A stretch of 64,000 nt of DNA from NCBI GenBank assembly GCA_944989445.1, contig CALYLW010000321.1, forward strand, positions 553,335-617,334, written 5' to 3'. The translations under genes and the position numbers were made by a program. This DNA comes from Ampullaceana balthica (taxonomy: Eukaryota > Mollusca > Gastropoda > Lymnaeidae). The notes below the pieces were generated by a model. The model ran no database searches. It saw only the letters and a list, made by a program, of their open reading frames with translations, and was not told the origin of the DNA. Positions 30,456 through 42,779 of this stretch are shown in pieces. How positions within the stretch are numbered: the first letter of the stretch is position 1; each line of letters begins with the position of its first letter.

Positions 30456-30863
30456 TAAAATATAAAAAAAGAAGTGAAAGCGATATTAATACATTCAAAA
30501 CATGTTTATAAAACCCCCAAAGTACTATGCATTTAAATAATGTAGGCTTATTGGTAAAGTTTAAAAATAAAATGTTTAAGTGCCTCTACACCCTTAGCAT
30601 TATATAACATGATCATCCCATGGTCTCTTATTTTTATCATTAGGTCTACTATCAATTGTGTTGTAATGACAGTTATAAATGTGGAGATGGGTTTTTACTT
30701 TTAGTTAAAAAATATAATACATTGCTTTATGAATTAGAACCTGCATGTTAATACCCAGGGAATTTTAGCCTATACATCAACACAGGATAAAAGTAATATA
30801 TTAGTGCTAGATAAGAGGCCAGCACCTCTATACTAAGTGAAAGATCTATATTATAAATAAAAG

Positions 30864-31814
30864 TTAGATTCTAACATCATTAGAAGCAAGCGTTATGGCC
30901 AGCCCTAAGTGGTCTTGCTCCACTACTTGATTAGCTATGTGTAAGTAAGTTGGAAGGTTATCCGGATCATTTGCTGTAAAGCTACTTGTAGATCTAAAAT
31001 ACAAAATACACAAACAAATTGTGCAATGAAAACAATAAATTTGAGCTTTATTTTTAGACTGATACGACAGTCGTATCAGTCTAAAAATAAAGCTCAAATT
31101 TATTGTTTTCATTGCACAATTTGTTTGTGTATTTTGTATTTTATTTAAAAGCTTTATTGCAGTCCCATTCTATATGATATACTTGTAGATCTGCTGAAGA
31201 AGATAAGTTAGGGCTCTTTTCAAATAAATATTTTCAGCCTCTTGAATCAAATCTTAAATTATCTAAGATTTCTCCAAGGGGCATTTAAACAGATACAAAT
31301 ACGTATTAAGTATTTAAGAATAAACTTCAAAATTATATGTTGATATAAACTGAAGTTTTAATGAGCTTTTGACAAACATTTTACGTCAGTGACCAAAGAT
31401 TTTTAACAACTATTAACACAGATTTGCAACAAGTGCTAAAAAGAACTGTTAAACATTATCAGAGTTAAGCATTAAAACATAAAGTTACGTACAATGTTAA
31501 TATAATCACTGAAATATGAACTGCTAAACCAATGTTAAAAATAATCTCTCAAACATGAATTCCTAAAAAATGTTAATAAAATGATTCAAAAATAAACTCC
31601 TTAAACAATGTTAATATAATAACTTTAACACAAACCCCAAACAAAGTTAATAAAATTGGAGTATTTGAATGTCAACTGATATTAAATTCTAGGAAAAACT
31701 TCATTTAAGTCATGATAATCCATGATAATCATGATAACAGTGCACCAAATAATAAGAAAAAAACAAAACTCACTTAAGATGTTCAGGACCTCTGGTTACA
31801 GTTACAGTCTTCAT
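30864..31814 (-). CDS. Possible small spliced ORF, 56 residues, unknown
   Basis: Exon 31774-31814 starts with ATG (MKTVTVTRGPEHL) and ends at an AA|GTGAGT donor. Exon 30864-30993 follows a TTTTAG acceptor in the matching phase and codes a 42-residue segment that includes NLPTYLHIANQVVEQDHL and ends NDVRI. No family is recognised, and there is no signal peptide or membrane segment. The second exon looks coding in composition, but it could belong to a larger transcript or be chance. A 225-base open frame just upstream (31840-32064, ending AFNDPQNFL) might be part of the same transcription unit. The acceptor sits at the edge of a perfect palindrome. Confidence 0.3.
30995..31143. repeat. Perfect 74-bp-arm palindrome with a 1-base spacer
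   Basis: Left arm 30995-31068 and right arm 31070-31143 are exact inverse complements around a single A at 31069. The centre reads GATACGAC-A-GTCGTATC. The left arm begins at the splice acceptor of the candidate exon 30864-30993. A perfect arm with almost no spacer means either a very recent inversion-duplication or an assembly foldback. Confidence 0.95.
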
Positions 31815-33577
31815 GGCCAAAAATCAAATGCTTTTAATTCTAAAGAAAATTTTGTGGATCATTGAAAGCTAAGACAGGTGAACTAAACTTCCAAACCAAC
31901 TGAGCTCCTAAATATTGAAACATTCGTTTCTCTGTGCTTTGGATTTCAGTGACATTAGGACCAAAAAATGTTAATACAATGTAATAAATAAAACCAGATA
32001 CTGAAAAAAAATATTTGCATAAATATTTACATAACAGGATGTCACAACAGATCATTAGATTCAATTATAATGTTATTTTTATGATTTATTTAATTTTAAT
32101 ATCAGTAATACATTGGACATCTAAGACTCACAAGTTCCTGTTTGAGAATTATGTGTCTCAGGTCACTGTTTGAAAACAATCTAGAGCACTGATCAAACAT
32201 TTGAGTATTTGTTTAAACATTGAATTTCACAAAATATGAAAAAAAGAGCATCATATAATAGACATGTGTTCTCATTGGAAAAAGCTTTACTTAAGCCAGG
32301 GATGGACTCATAGAGGACACCTGGTCACCAAAGTATATTGCTAGTTTGACTGGGTCTTATGTTTTCACAATATTTTTTTAAGAGTCATTTAAAATCATTT
32401 CAAACATAATTTTTTTCAGAGAAGAGGAGTCTGCCACTAAGTTATGTTTACTTTGTCTATGAAACATAGGACACATAAAAAAACACTTGCATATAATTAT
32501 AATATAAACATAAAATCTATTAGATCAGTGTCTTATTATAACCTCAAGTACCAGTGGTTATTTATCCACTCCAGTAAAAACGAATACAATGCAAGCATTA
32601 TTTATAATTTAAAAAATGTGATGCTCCTCATTTATGTATAAGGTTATTTATTTATAGTTTCAAACAAGATAAATTTATTTGTATAACATTCCCCCTTATA
32701 ATGAAAAGCAAAAAAAGTAAAATATGAGAATGTCTTACAGATAAAACTAATATTGTACATTCCATAAAAATATATTCAATGAAGCAAAATATAACAAGGT
32801 AGTCAACAATGGCATTCAGAAACCTGTAAGGAACTTGTTGGAAGTGATGAGAGAGAGAGAGAGAGAGAGAAAGACTAGAGAATTTAGAAATTTCTTCATT
32901 TCTTTAAAGCTCTAAGAGCATACCCTTGAATTGCATTAACATAAACAAATTTAAAAAATTCAGTTAGATGTTGAAATATTAATCATTGGATTCACTTCTC
33001 TCATCTTTTGGTGTTTTGATATTTTTTGGGGGCATGAGAATTTTCAAGACCATTTCAATTTGGCTGCTTTTTTGGACTCAAGTTTTTTGCCTATGGTTTT
33101 ACTTATTCCCAAATAACAGCTGTGATGATGAGTTGTTTGTATCAGTCTTTTAGCCAATAAAAAGGGAAAAATTGTGGGAAATTCAAATCTGCCAACTCTT
33201 TGATATAGACAGATGAAAGTCCAAAATTAAATTCAATAATACAATAGAAACAGAATTTTTTAAAAACCAACTTCACCCAAGGTGTCAACAACTCATTTCT
33301 TTTCAAATACATATTTTAAAATATTGTTGCTTGAATAAAATAAAAGACAGCCCGAAAGCCAAGCTTCTGTCATTAAATATATCTGTCATAATATCTTGAT
33401 GATTTATAAAGACTTCTTATTACAGCCAAATAAAAACTTGAAAGACAATGAAAATTAACTGGCTTAAAAAAACACAGTCTTGGACTACAATAATTCTTGA
33501 TTTAAACTTTGGAAGTTTAAAGTTAAACTGAAATTACTGATAATTTTTAATATAATTAAAAAGAACAGACAGAAATA
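31144..33577. other. AT-rich DNA without a recognised gene
   Basis: Apart from the candidate small exon at 31774-31814, no exon is supported. A (GA)n microsatellite lies at about 32850-32870. This lies downstream of the DUF4773-like stop codon, so part of it may be that gene's 3' UTR. Confidence 0.5.
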
Positions 33578-36500
33578 TCAAGGAACAAAATTGGGTAAAA
33601 TGATATTTTCCTTCTCATGGTGATGATTTGGATCTCCGGGTATTTGAAAGCAGTCAACAGGGAACACACTGATGGTCTTGTTGTAGATATTGAGACTGAT
33701 GGCGGTGCATCCAAGAATTTGGCTTTTGTGCAGCCCTAATCTATCTACACGGTAGACCATGTTGAAGAAATGGACACACATGTCAGCAACAGTAGGATTA
33801 GATCCCAGACACAGTAATGGTGGAGCATCAGCTGAGCAAAAACAAATTTGTACTTCCATCAAAAAAAAATATGATTGCTAGACAGATATGTTAAAAAATT
33901 CATCAATAATAATTTCAAAGAAACTCAAAATTGAAATGATTTGTAGACATGCACACATATTAAACAATAATTTCTCTAAATGGTTTTCTTGTGAATGTAT
34001 TTTGATATGAAATTATTTACGATACTTTTAGTGGAGAATCTTATATATCAAATGAATATAATGGCTTTTGTATTTAAGAAATTTAATAACAGAATTACAT
34101 AAGTAATGAAGAAAACTTTTAACTCATCAAAATAAATTAGAAGAATGAAAATAAGGCCATGCGTGGCATTAAATTAATTCTGAAAAATAAAATATTAAAA
34201 AAATATTTTGTTAAAAACGACACGCTTTTATTTACATATAGCAAGTGCAGTAAAAAGTAGAAAATAAAAATTTTCAATCCGTGAACCTATCGACTGCACA
34301 TAAAAGCGTGGGGCGCCCATCACAAATCATTTCTTTTTTGCAACTACTCTTTCTGCATATAGATAATTTTTTCTAATTAATATGATAGTAGCATGTATAT
34401 GATCAAAGTTGTGAAACTTTTAATGTTTATTAATATTCATATAAATTTGTATTTATGTTTCGCAGTCTTGTACATGATAGCGAGTTGTGATGAGGGCCCC
34501 ACGCTTTTATGTGCAGTCGATAGGTTCACGGATTGAAAATTTTTATTTTCTTCTTTTTAGTGCACTTTCTATATGTAAATAAAAGCGTGTCGTTTTTAAA
34601 AAAAGATTTTTTTAATATTTTATTTTCTACTTTTTAGTATCAAAATTTTTTAAACCGATTTTTCGACCTTATCAATTCAATTTAATTTGATAAACTTCAT
34701 TGTCAATATCTTAAATGTGATTAAAAAGAGATTATTAATTACAAATTTATGTAATAAAAAAAAAGTTTCCCCAACTGAAAATTGAACCCCGCACCTCCAG
34801 GTTCAGCTCTATTCCACTATCGCTAACAATTCGACTACCTATTTCTGACAAATTCTGACATCAACACATTGAAATTGCGTGTATCCCTCTAGGGCGAATT
34901 GTGGCGTGGTTCATTGGGTGAGCGATAATATAGACATAAACTCAAAACTAAAAATGCATTCATTTAATTACGGTACATTTGATCGATCTGAAATTTTGAT
35001 ACAATGCATTGTCATCCACGATCTATCTGTGGTAAAATTTTGAGATCTCTAGGACCACCAGAAGTGGCGTAATTTTACGTTACAAGATTTGACGGATACA
35101 ACATACACAAACACAGTGTGACTTAAATAAAAGCGTGTAAAAAGGATGTTGAATGTGTACAGCACGTGATGTAAACATTGTCGGTGTCAGCATGACAGAC
35201 CCATAGTAAAGCCACGTGCAGACACAGGTCATGAACGCACACAGTGTTCACATTTTCACCTAACGCCGATTGGCTGGAGAGGACATGACCCCATTTTTTC
35301 ATTGGTTCTTGCATCCCCGCCCTCGCCTTGAAAATTACTATGGCGAGAGGCGTTTTGTGAGAAATAGAAATATAGAGATAAACTAAAAAAATGCATTAAT
35401 TTAATTATGGTACATCCGATCAATCTGAAATTTTGATACAATGCATTGTCATCCAAGATCTATCTATGGTAAAATTTTGAGATCTCTAGGACCATCAGAA
35501 GTGGTTTAATTTTACGTTACAAGATTTGACGGATACAAACAGTGTGACTTAAATAAAAGCGTGTAAAAAAAGGTGATTATATTTACCTGAGATAATTCCA
35601 TTATAAATAGATTTACTGTCAATACCAAAAGTGATTTCCAATTCCTGAAACCAGAAAAAAAATTCTTTTAATTAAATGTTGAAACATTAGAATAAAATGT
35701 TGTATTTATTTGAATTTGATTGAATTTTAGATTTAATTTACTTATTTAACTACAGTTGATTCATTCAAAGTATTTGAGCGGTAAATTATTAAGTGAAGCA
35801 GCAATAGCATCACTCTGCTTCTTGGCAGGTCATGCTTTTTAAGAACTAAATTAGAAAGATCAGAAAGATTTGGACTTGGAAAATGGTCCAAAAGATGTAG
35901 TAGTAGCAGTAAAATGAATTATTATCCATCAAGTACAAAACAAAAGCCCAGGATAACAACAAAAAATGTATTCCAGGGGGACTTGACAGGCATGTATAAG
36001 CTTAAAGGGCCGCTTAAAGAAAAGAAACTGAAAAGAAATATGAGCAAGAAAAGCAGCAGTTGCACTGGAATAAAAAAATTTTTTGAATAAAATGTATGAA
36101 TAACAAATAACATCCTGAATTTTTTGATGAACAAAAGATCTGCAAGAAAGCTCACTGACCAATGATGCAGTATTTCTCAAAACCTTGCATTTGTTACCAG
36201 AAAAGGCAGAGATATATTTATGGTCAAAACTTTGGATGAGATGACTGAACACCCATAGAACAAATGTTCAAATATGTAAAGTGCTATTTGGTGCAACATT
36301 GATTCCAAAACTAAGTTGATCATTGGAGGGGAAAAGACATATCAGAATATGCCATTGAAACTAATGTAAGCACAAAATGATTCTCACTCCGATCACATTG
36401 ATGGTCATTTTTGTATAGCTACTCTTTAAAATAAATAATTGATAACTGAAATATAAGTTTCTTTTAAAATAATGTATACTTTTCCATCTTAACTTACATG

Positions 36501-37108
36501 AGATTTTGAAATAAAAGTAAAATTAACGCAGATCTTGTTATTTAGGTGTAGTTTTTCATTGACAAGCTGGACACAGCAAAAGCAGTAACGTTCCCAGCAA
36601 TCACAGTAGCCCATCTTTATTGGCATAGAAAGGCTGAAGTTGGATGTTCTGTTCCTGGCACTTGTTAACATAGGGCCACTAAGGTTAAGTGGCTTCAATT
36701 TGTTTAAAAATTCTGTGTCTTTCATAATATTTCCTATGTCTTCAAAGGATACTGTCAAGTTCCATTTCAACTTAATAAAAAGGGCTTTTGGAGTATTTTG
36801 TTCTTTTTCCTTTCCCCCCAAAAGCCCTAGTTGCGAGAGAGTTTTATTTTTGACTACTTCTATATCTTCAGTGTGATTCTGTAATGAATCTATTTCAAAT
36901 GAGCTATTTTTCAAAGATGTTTCTTTTCTCAAAATATCTTTAATATCTGTTGTGATTTTCCTAACTTCTGTTGTGAGAATCACTGTGGTGTCATCATTTT
37001 TAAACACTCTAATATTCATTGCTTTTGGAGGCTCTAGCACATTAAATTTTGGTTCCACTGGTTTTGGTGGTACATTTTCTGAGACGTGAAGAACTGAAGA
37101 ATCTTTAC
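33578..37108 (-). CDS. DUF4773-like cysteine-rich protein, exons 2-4
   Basis: Three exons join in phase on the minus strand: 36498-37108, 35587-35644 and 33578-33831 (stop TGA at 33578-33580). The first exon codes a Ser/Thr/Asn-rich linker with several N-x-S/T sites, then the cysteine cluster GYCDCWERYCFCCVQL and KICVNFTFISKSH. The second adds ELEITFGIDSKSIYNGIIS. The third continues ADAPPLLCLGSN, MCVHFFNM, a lone Cys in ILGCTAISL and VDCFQIP. The order CxC...CC, ICVNFT, IS-x-PPxxC, C-hydrophobic, GC, DCF matches the DUF4773 pattern as I know it from arthropod secreted proteins. Function is unknown for that family. Cysteines and glycosylation sites suggest an extracellular or lumenal domain. 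The first exon starts with two bases of a split codon, so an upstream exon is required; 49231-49348 fits. Assignment is from memory of the pattern, not a search. Confidence 0.65.
34213..34598. mobile_element. Foldback element with ~103-bp inverted arms
   Basis: Arms 34213-34314 and 34494-34598 are near-perfect inverse copies. They share AAAAACGACACGCTTTTATT at the outer ends and TCGATAGGTTCACGGATTG inside. The ~180-base loop has no gene. It lies in the intron between DUF4773-like exons 33578-33831 and 35587-35644. Confidence 0.85.
34920..35572. repeat. Pair of ~210-bp direct repeats ending in TAAATAAAAGCGTGT
   Basis: Copies at about 34925-35138 and 35362-35572 share GATCTGAAATTTTGATACA, AATGCATTGTCATCC and the terminal GTGTGACTTAAATAAAAGCG. 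Parts of the same sequence recur near 18355, 47035 and, inverted, 54500-54600. The CACGCTTTTATTTA end also matches the foldback arms at 34213, so these may be pieces of one element family. Confidence 0.75.
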
Positions 37109-38231
37109 CTGGTCAAAATGGAATGGACATATTTTAAAAAATGTTATGCCTCAATCTTAAGTCCAGTGTACATAAATAATTCCCAAAAAATGAATAAATA
37201 TTATCTTTAATAAATTTGTAACACATTAGGTCTCAGTGGTGTTTTTAAAAAAGGAAGCAATGAAAGCATCATAAAGAATAGATATCAATGTAAAAAAACA
37301 TTAAAGGGAACATTGGTCTTGACTTGAGTGGTACTAATAGTAATAGACTTAGTGGGTCATATTTTTGAACTAGTTGAACAAATGGTGCCAGGAGCAAACT
37401 GCCCACTTTCTTAACCAGTGTGTGTGTCTTACAATGTAGATGCATGATGAGGGAATATGAACCCCAAAAGGAAAGTAAAAATTGTGTTCCTATTTAGTTC
37501 AAGAAAACTTTTTTTTTACCAAGTATGACTTATAAATTAAGATGAAGAACAAAATGTGTAGGTCAAGGCAGATTCTAATTTCTTATTTTCCATGTTACCT
37601 ACCCTATCTGTGTGCCCATGCTTTCTACTTTATTATTTGAAAGTTGTAGTGGCTTATATGTATTTGTTAAGGGCTTCTATGTGTTTCAGGTGTACTGACT
37701 GAGTTTCAACTTCCAACCATGTCATATTCTCATTTATCCAATAAAATAGTATTTAAAAACATTTTAATTAAAGAACTAGTATAAAATAATTATAATTTGG
37801 CTACTATCTCAGAGTTTTGGATTGAGTGTGACAAGAGGTTATTAAAAACAAATAGCATAACAATAAACATATTGATAGTCAACAGTATGAGAGTGTAAAA
37901 AATTTAGCAACACTCCATCACATCATCAGTTGGTAAAATCAAAGACACTTTCATGTCACCGGCAACTCAGCAAGATAACCAACATTGCGTGGAAAATACA
38001 TGTATGGTCCTCTTTTGTGCACAAGATATTAGGGTTCAGCGACATAAAAGAATCGACATAACCCATGAAAAACTTCTATGACCAGGTGAGAATTTACATA
38101 CCCCATGCATGTAAATTTGAAGGTGCTGAAGGGGCAGTTCCCCAGTGCAAAAAGTTAAAGCTTCACTAATATATTTTCCAACATAAGGTTCTATTCTTCT
38201 GCCCCTACTTTGGCAGTATAAATCTTAAGTA
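37109..38231. other. Probable intron DNA of the DUF4773-like gene
   Basis: No exon, RNA gene or transposon end could be supported. The stretch is AT-rich with short stop-bounded frames only. Confidence 0.45.
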
Positions 38232-39685
38232 CAGTGGGGCCCACTTAACTTGGGCCCGGTTAACTCGTCAGCTCTATTAATTCGACGTTTATTTTTGGAA
38301 CCGCCAAATTCTCTCTTTGTCTTTGCATTTTTTCATCGGTTAATTCGATTTTTTAAAGTCTCCAAGCCCTAATATTTCGAGCACAAAAGAGTGCCAAATT
38401 TGCAACTTAACGTCGGTTAGCCCGATCCCCGTCTGTTCGCCTAGCAATGCACTTTGGCATTTTTAGTTCAAAACAGTGTTGACATCTCGCTTTCTTCGAG
38501 ACTTCCGGCTATTGTGTGATTCTACGAGATTTCAAAAAAAATTACAGGATGTTTTTACTTTCAATATGATTCCGTTTGTTGAGTATGTAATCACCAGAGG
38601 TACTCGAAAATCGCGTTAGTGGTCTTTAATCCGTCATTATTTCGCTGTGCATGTTATATTATTATTAAACTTAATTCATTTTCTGAGGCATTAATCATTT
38701 TATTTTTTAAGATAAACGAATATCTTTAGAAAAGAAAATAAAAGTTTGTATCGAGAATAGACGGTGGTTTTTATATAATTAAATAAAAAATTGTTATTAT
38801 TCTTTTAAAAGTTTGTTGTTGCTTTGTTACCAGTAAGATATGTGACTGTGACTAACACGCGCGTGACGGTGAAATCAAATCATTTTCTTAATATTCTAGT
38901 TGATATATAATATACACGTCATCACTGTTGTAGGTCGAATTCTGATAAACAAGGTCAAGGCCGCATTTGTTACTATTTATATTACAAGTTACACGTATCA
39001 TTTGATTGACGGAGGAAATTCGAGTGCGGTCTCATAGTGACAGATATCCTGCACACCAAAAGCATTAAACTTAAAATTACCATATTGATATGTTTATTTT
39101 TTTTAATTCACCGATTCGACGGGCATTGCAAGCACGCCCCATGAGGCGAGGCGAAAAATTTGACCTTTAACACATGCGCAGACAATTATAAACTGGTAAC
39201 TTTTAAAAAAAATTAAATTGAATCGAAACATGACCACAGAGACGTAATCAAAGTCATTTACTTCGGCAAAAATATATATATATATATAAATTCCCGACTA
39301 GTCATAACTTTTCCCAACTATTTCCCGACTTTCAAGACCGGGAAAATTATTTTAAGAATTCCCGACTGAGTGGGAACCCTGGGTTATATTTAAATTGATT
39401 GCAGTCTCACCCCCATTAGGCATTACGTTATATTTAAACTGTCCTTAAAAATGAACGGTCTTAATAACCGTTAAGAGTGAAGAAATATTAGGGTCCCGAT
39501 ATTCAGATACGATTCAGATTAATCGTCCCATCACTAATTAACGCACATCATGTATATAATTATAAAGAAATTTCAAGCGCATGTTAATATTTTGCCGCCA
39601 TATTGGTTTTCGTTTAACTCGGTGATCGGTTATCTTGGCCCCATTTTTCATACCCCGAGGCCGTCGACTTAAGCGGGTCCCACTG
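38232..39685. mobile_element. pogo/mariner-like transposon, TA-flanked, copy 1
   Basis: The left end is CAGTGGGGCCCACTTAACT and the right end is the inverse of CAGTGGGACCCGCTTAAGTC, each bordered by TA. The interior has no surviving transposase. Subterminal blocks (GGTTTTCGTTTAACTCGG near 39607; CTTCGAGACTTCCGGC near 38494) recur inverted in the copy at 62364-64000. An AT microsatellite lies at 39274-39290. Confidence 0.8.
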
Positions 39686-40229
39686 TATACATAAATAAAT
39701 TATAATTTATATAGGCCTAGACCTTCGACAGGCTTTAGACTTAATAAGTCACTTATAGTAATAGATAATTAATGTCATTTTCTTCATGATTCATAGTACA
39801 AAGTGATTATCCGCACGGTTTTGGCCGTGAGAATAACGCAAAGCATTATCCGCACGGCTCCTCGGCGCATGCGTTTTCAAGTGGCTGGTCACGTTGGAAA
39901 AAAAAACGCGCCCGGTGTAGACAAAATAATAGCCCATATAACTCAATTTAGGCTAAAATGTGTAATTTTATGCTAATGCTAATTAAAATTTCATGATTAC
40001 TGAAATTTTAAAGTAGCACTGCCATAAAAATTGAATGGTGTGCAATAAATAATAATTACTTATAATTTTAAAATAACGAATATTTTCATCAGCTTCTTCA
40101 GGTGAGAGGTTAATCTAGCTTAATTCAATTTATCGTTATGGTACACGGATCGAATCCTAGGACGGTCTTACTTATTTATTTTAATATTTTTTTTTGGGGG
40201 GGGGGTTTGTTTAACAACCACAGTGAGGA

Positions 40230-42779
40230 TGTTTGCAAACACTCAAGCAGGCTCTTTCCCAGAAACATTTTATTATTCCCCCACCCATGCCCGTCTTATC
40301 TATTCTGTTAGTCACTGTTAAAGACTCTTACTTTAAAATTTTTATGCTATGTTGTTCGTCCGTCGTGGTCGACGATGACCACTCTCATCATATTTGCTGG
40401 GCCGCCACATGTGTCCTCTGGTGGCTTATTAACCCTATTCTGGCACGAAAAAGGCGTCCACATGTCGGACAAGAGATGGATGCGGTCCCTTCAGGAGGGT
40501 TTTGGATACGGTCCTTTCTGGCTTGACGTTTTAACTTGGCATGCCTGTTGTCTATTAGCTCACAGACAGCTGCGCCATTCCATATCATAGAGCGCCAGTG
40601 GGCTCGGTTACTGGCTGCTGCTTCCCAGGAGTCATGTCCGATGTCGAAGGCCTTCAGAGCAGTTTTAAGTGCATCCTTGTAGCGCTTACGTGGACCTCCG
40701 CGTGCTCTATGCCCTTCTGTAAGCTCACCATAGAAGAGCCTCTTGGGAGGCGATGGTCGGGCATGCGCACTACATGCCCCGCCCAGCGTAGTTGGCTTTG
40801 CATGAGGCTAGTGTGGATGCTGGGGAGTTCTGACCTGGCTAATATTTCGGTGTCTGGAACTTTTTCCTGCCATTTTATATTGAGAATTTTTCTAAGGCTT
40901 TTGGTGTGGAAGTGGTTCAGCAACCTCGCATGGCGTTGGTATACAGTCCAAGTTTCACATGCATATAATAAGGTGGGGAGCACTACAGCTCTGTATACTT
41001 TTAGTTTTGTTTGGGTGCTGATTCCCCTTCTGTTCCAGACACTGTCATGCAATCTACCGAATGCTGCGCTGGCCTTTGAGATTCTCGAGTTTCACCTCGT
41101 CATCAATATTGGCCTTCTGAGACAGTGTGCTGCCAAGGTAGGTAAAGCGGCTCACTGTGTTGATTTTGTTGCCGTTGATGAATATGTTAGGCTCAGTATA
41201 GATTTGCCTGGGGCCGGCTGGTATAACACTTCTGTCTTCTTTGTGCTGATGGTGAGCCCAAAGTTAGAGCACGCACTGGAAAATTTATCAGCACTTAGTT
41301 GCAGTTGTGCTTCACAGCCCGCGTTAAGGGCACAATCATCAGCAAAAAGAAGGTCCAGGATGCTGTCTGATTTGACCTTTGTCTTAGCTTTAAGCCTCCT
41401 GAGGTTGAACAGACGACCATCAGTGCGATACCTAAAGTCCATGCCTACATTGCTATTCCTGAAGGCCTCTGTAAGCATGGCTGAGAACATGAGGCTGAAC
41501 AATGTTGGGGCCAGAACACAGCCTTGCTTAACGCCATTTGTGACAGGGAATGGTTTAGAGACCTCTCCGTTGTCCTGGACTCGAGCCTGCATGCCATCAT
41601 GAAATTGCCTTACATCAATGGCTATATATTTATTTGGACACCCATACTTGGCCATAATCCTCCATAGGCCCTCTCTGCAGACTGTGTCAAAGGCTTTCGT
41701 AAGGTCTATGTAAATGGAAAATAGGTCATATTCTGCTCTTGACACTTTTCCTGCAATTGCCTTGCTGCAAAGATCATGTCGATGGTCCCACGTTCTTTCC
41801 GGAAACCACATTGGCTTTCTGGTAAAAGACCCTGATCCAGATGTGCATTTAGGCGATTTAGGAGAATTCTGGCGAGTATTTTTCCTGCAATTGATAGCAG
41901 TGAAATTCCACGATGATTATCGCAGGCTTGGCGGTTCCCTTTTCGCTTGTACAAGTGGACTATAGAGGCATCTTTAAAATCCTGGGGGATAGCCTCTTGC
42001 TGCCACATCATTAGGAAGATTTCATGCAGCTTTTCCAGTAGAACCATGCCACCTTCTTTGTATATTTCTGCTGGAATTGAGTCTGCTCCAGGAGCCTTTC
42101 CACATGACAGAAGATGTACAGCCCTTTGCGTCTCAAGAAGTGTAGGCGTGTCATCCATGGCCAGGTTAATTGGTACTTGAGCGAGGCGACTGATAGCATC
42201 TTCATTAATACTTGAGTTGCTGTTTAGGACAGCATGAAAGTGTTCAGCCCAGTGCTCAAGAATCTTCTCCCCATCAGTAATTAGATATGTCCCGTCAGCA
42301 CTGAGAAGCGGGGATGAATTAGACGTTGTGGGTACGTACACTTCCTTAAGGGCATTGTAAAAATTCTTCATATCATGCCTGTCTGCATATTGTTGAAACT
42401 CATCAGCTTTCTTGTTTAGCCATGAGTCTCGCATCCAGCGAAGTTTTTGTTGTATGATGCGGCGTATACTATTATATGAGTCCGTTACGGTTGAAGACCT
42501 GCGATTGCCGATGTGTCTTTTGTGGAGTTGATGTTTCTCTGCCAACATTTGCTTGATTTCGTCGCAATTGTCATCGAACCAGTCTGGGTGCTTTCTCGTC
42601 GCAGGTCCAAGGATTTGGGAGGCTGTGCTGTAGATTAGATCTCTAAACTTCGTCCAAACAGTCTCAATGTTCGTATTGTTTAGACTGGTGGATCTCAGTT
42701 AGTCCTCCAGGGCTGTCTCCAGAGATTGTTTAGTACTTGCACAGTTTAGCTTTGTGATGTTTAGCTGGCCATTCTGGAG
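40230..42779 (-). mobile_element. LINE-B copy A: broken reverse transcriptase with terminal zinc finger
   Basis: Minus-strand pol fragments read in element order. 42780-42549 is an endonuclease-RT linker (KHPDWFDDNCDEI). 42548-41706 holds RT fingers and palm, with GKAPGADSIPAEIYKEGG and CGFRKERGTIDM. 41811-41152 carries DLTKAFDT, NGVKQGCVLAP and the catalytic LLFADDCALN. 41052-40654 carries the thumb and RWAGHVVRMPDHRLP. 40588-40388 codes a C-x2-C-x12-H-x3-H finger and the natural C-terminus. Frameshifts near 41750, 41150 and 40730 break it, and an early in-frame stop lies at about 42699. The architecture (RT plus C-terminal C2H2 finger) belongs to a common invertebrate non-LTR type; I do not assign the clade. 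It cannot make an intact protein. Confidence 0.88.

Noticed and set aside
35922..36252. Overlapping minus-strand frames of 77 and 107 codons with hydrophobic residues.
   Set aside because: They lie within an intron of the DUF4773-like gene, have no splice-compatible boundaries and their composition is explained by AT richness.
40598..41602. A 334-codon plus-strand frame.
   Set aside because: It is antisense to the LINE-B reverse transcriptase and has no family features of its own.
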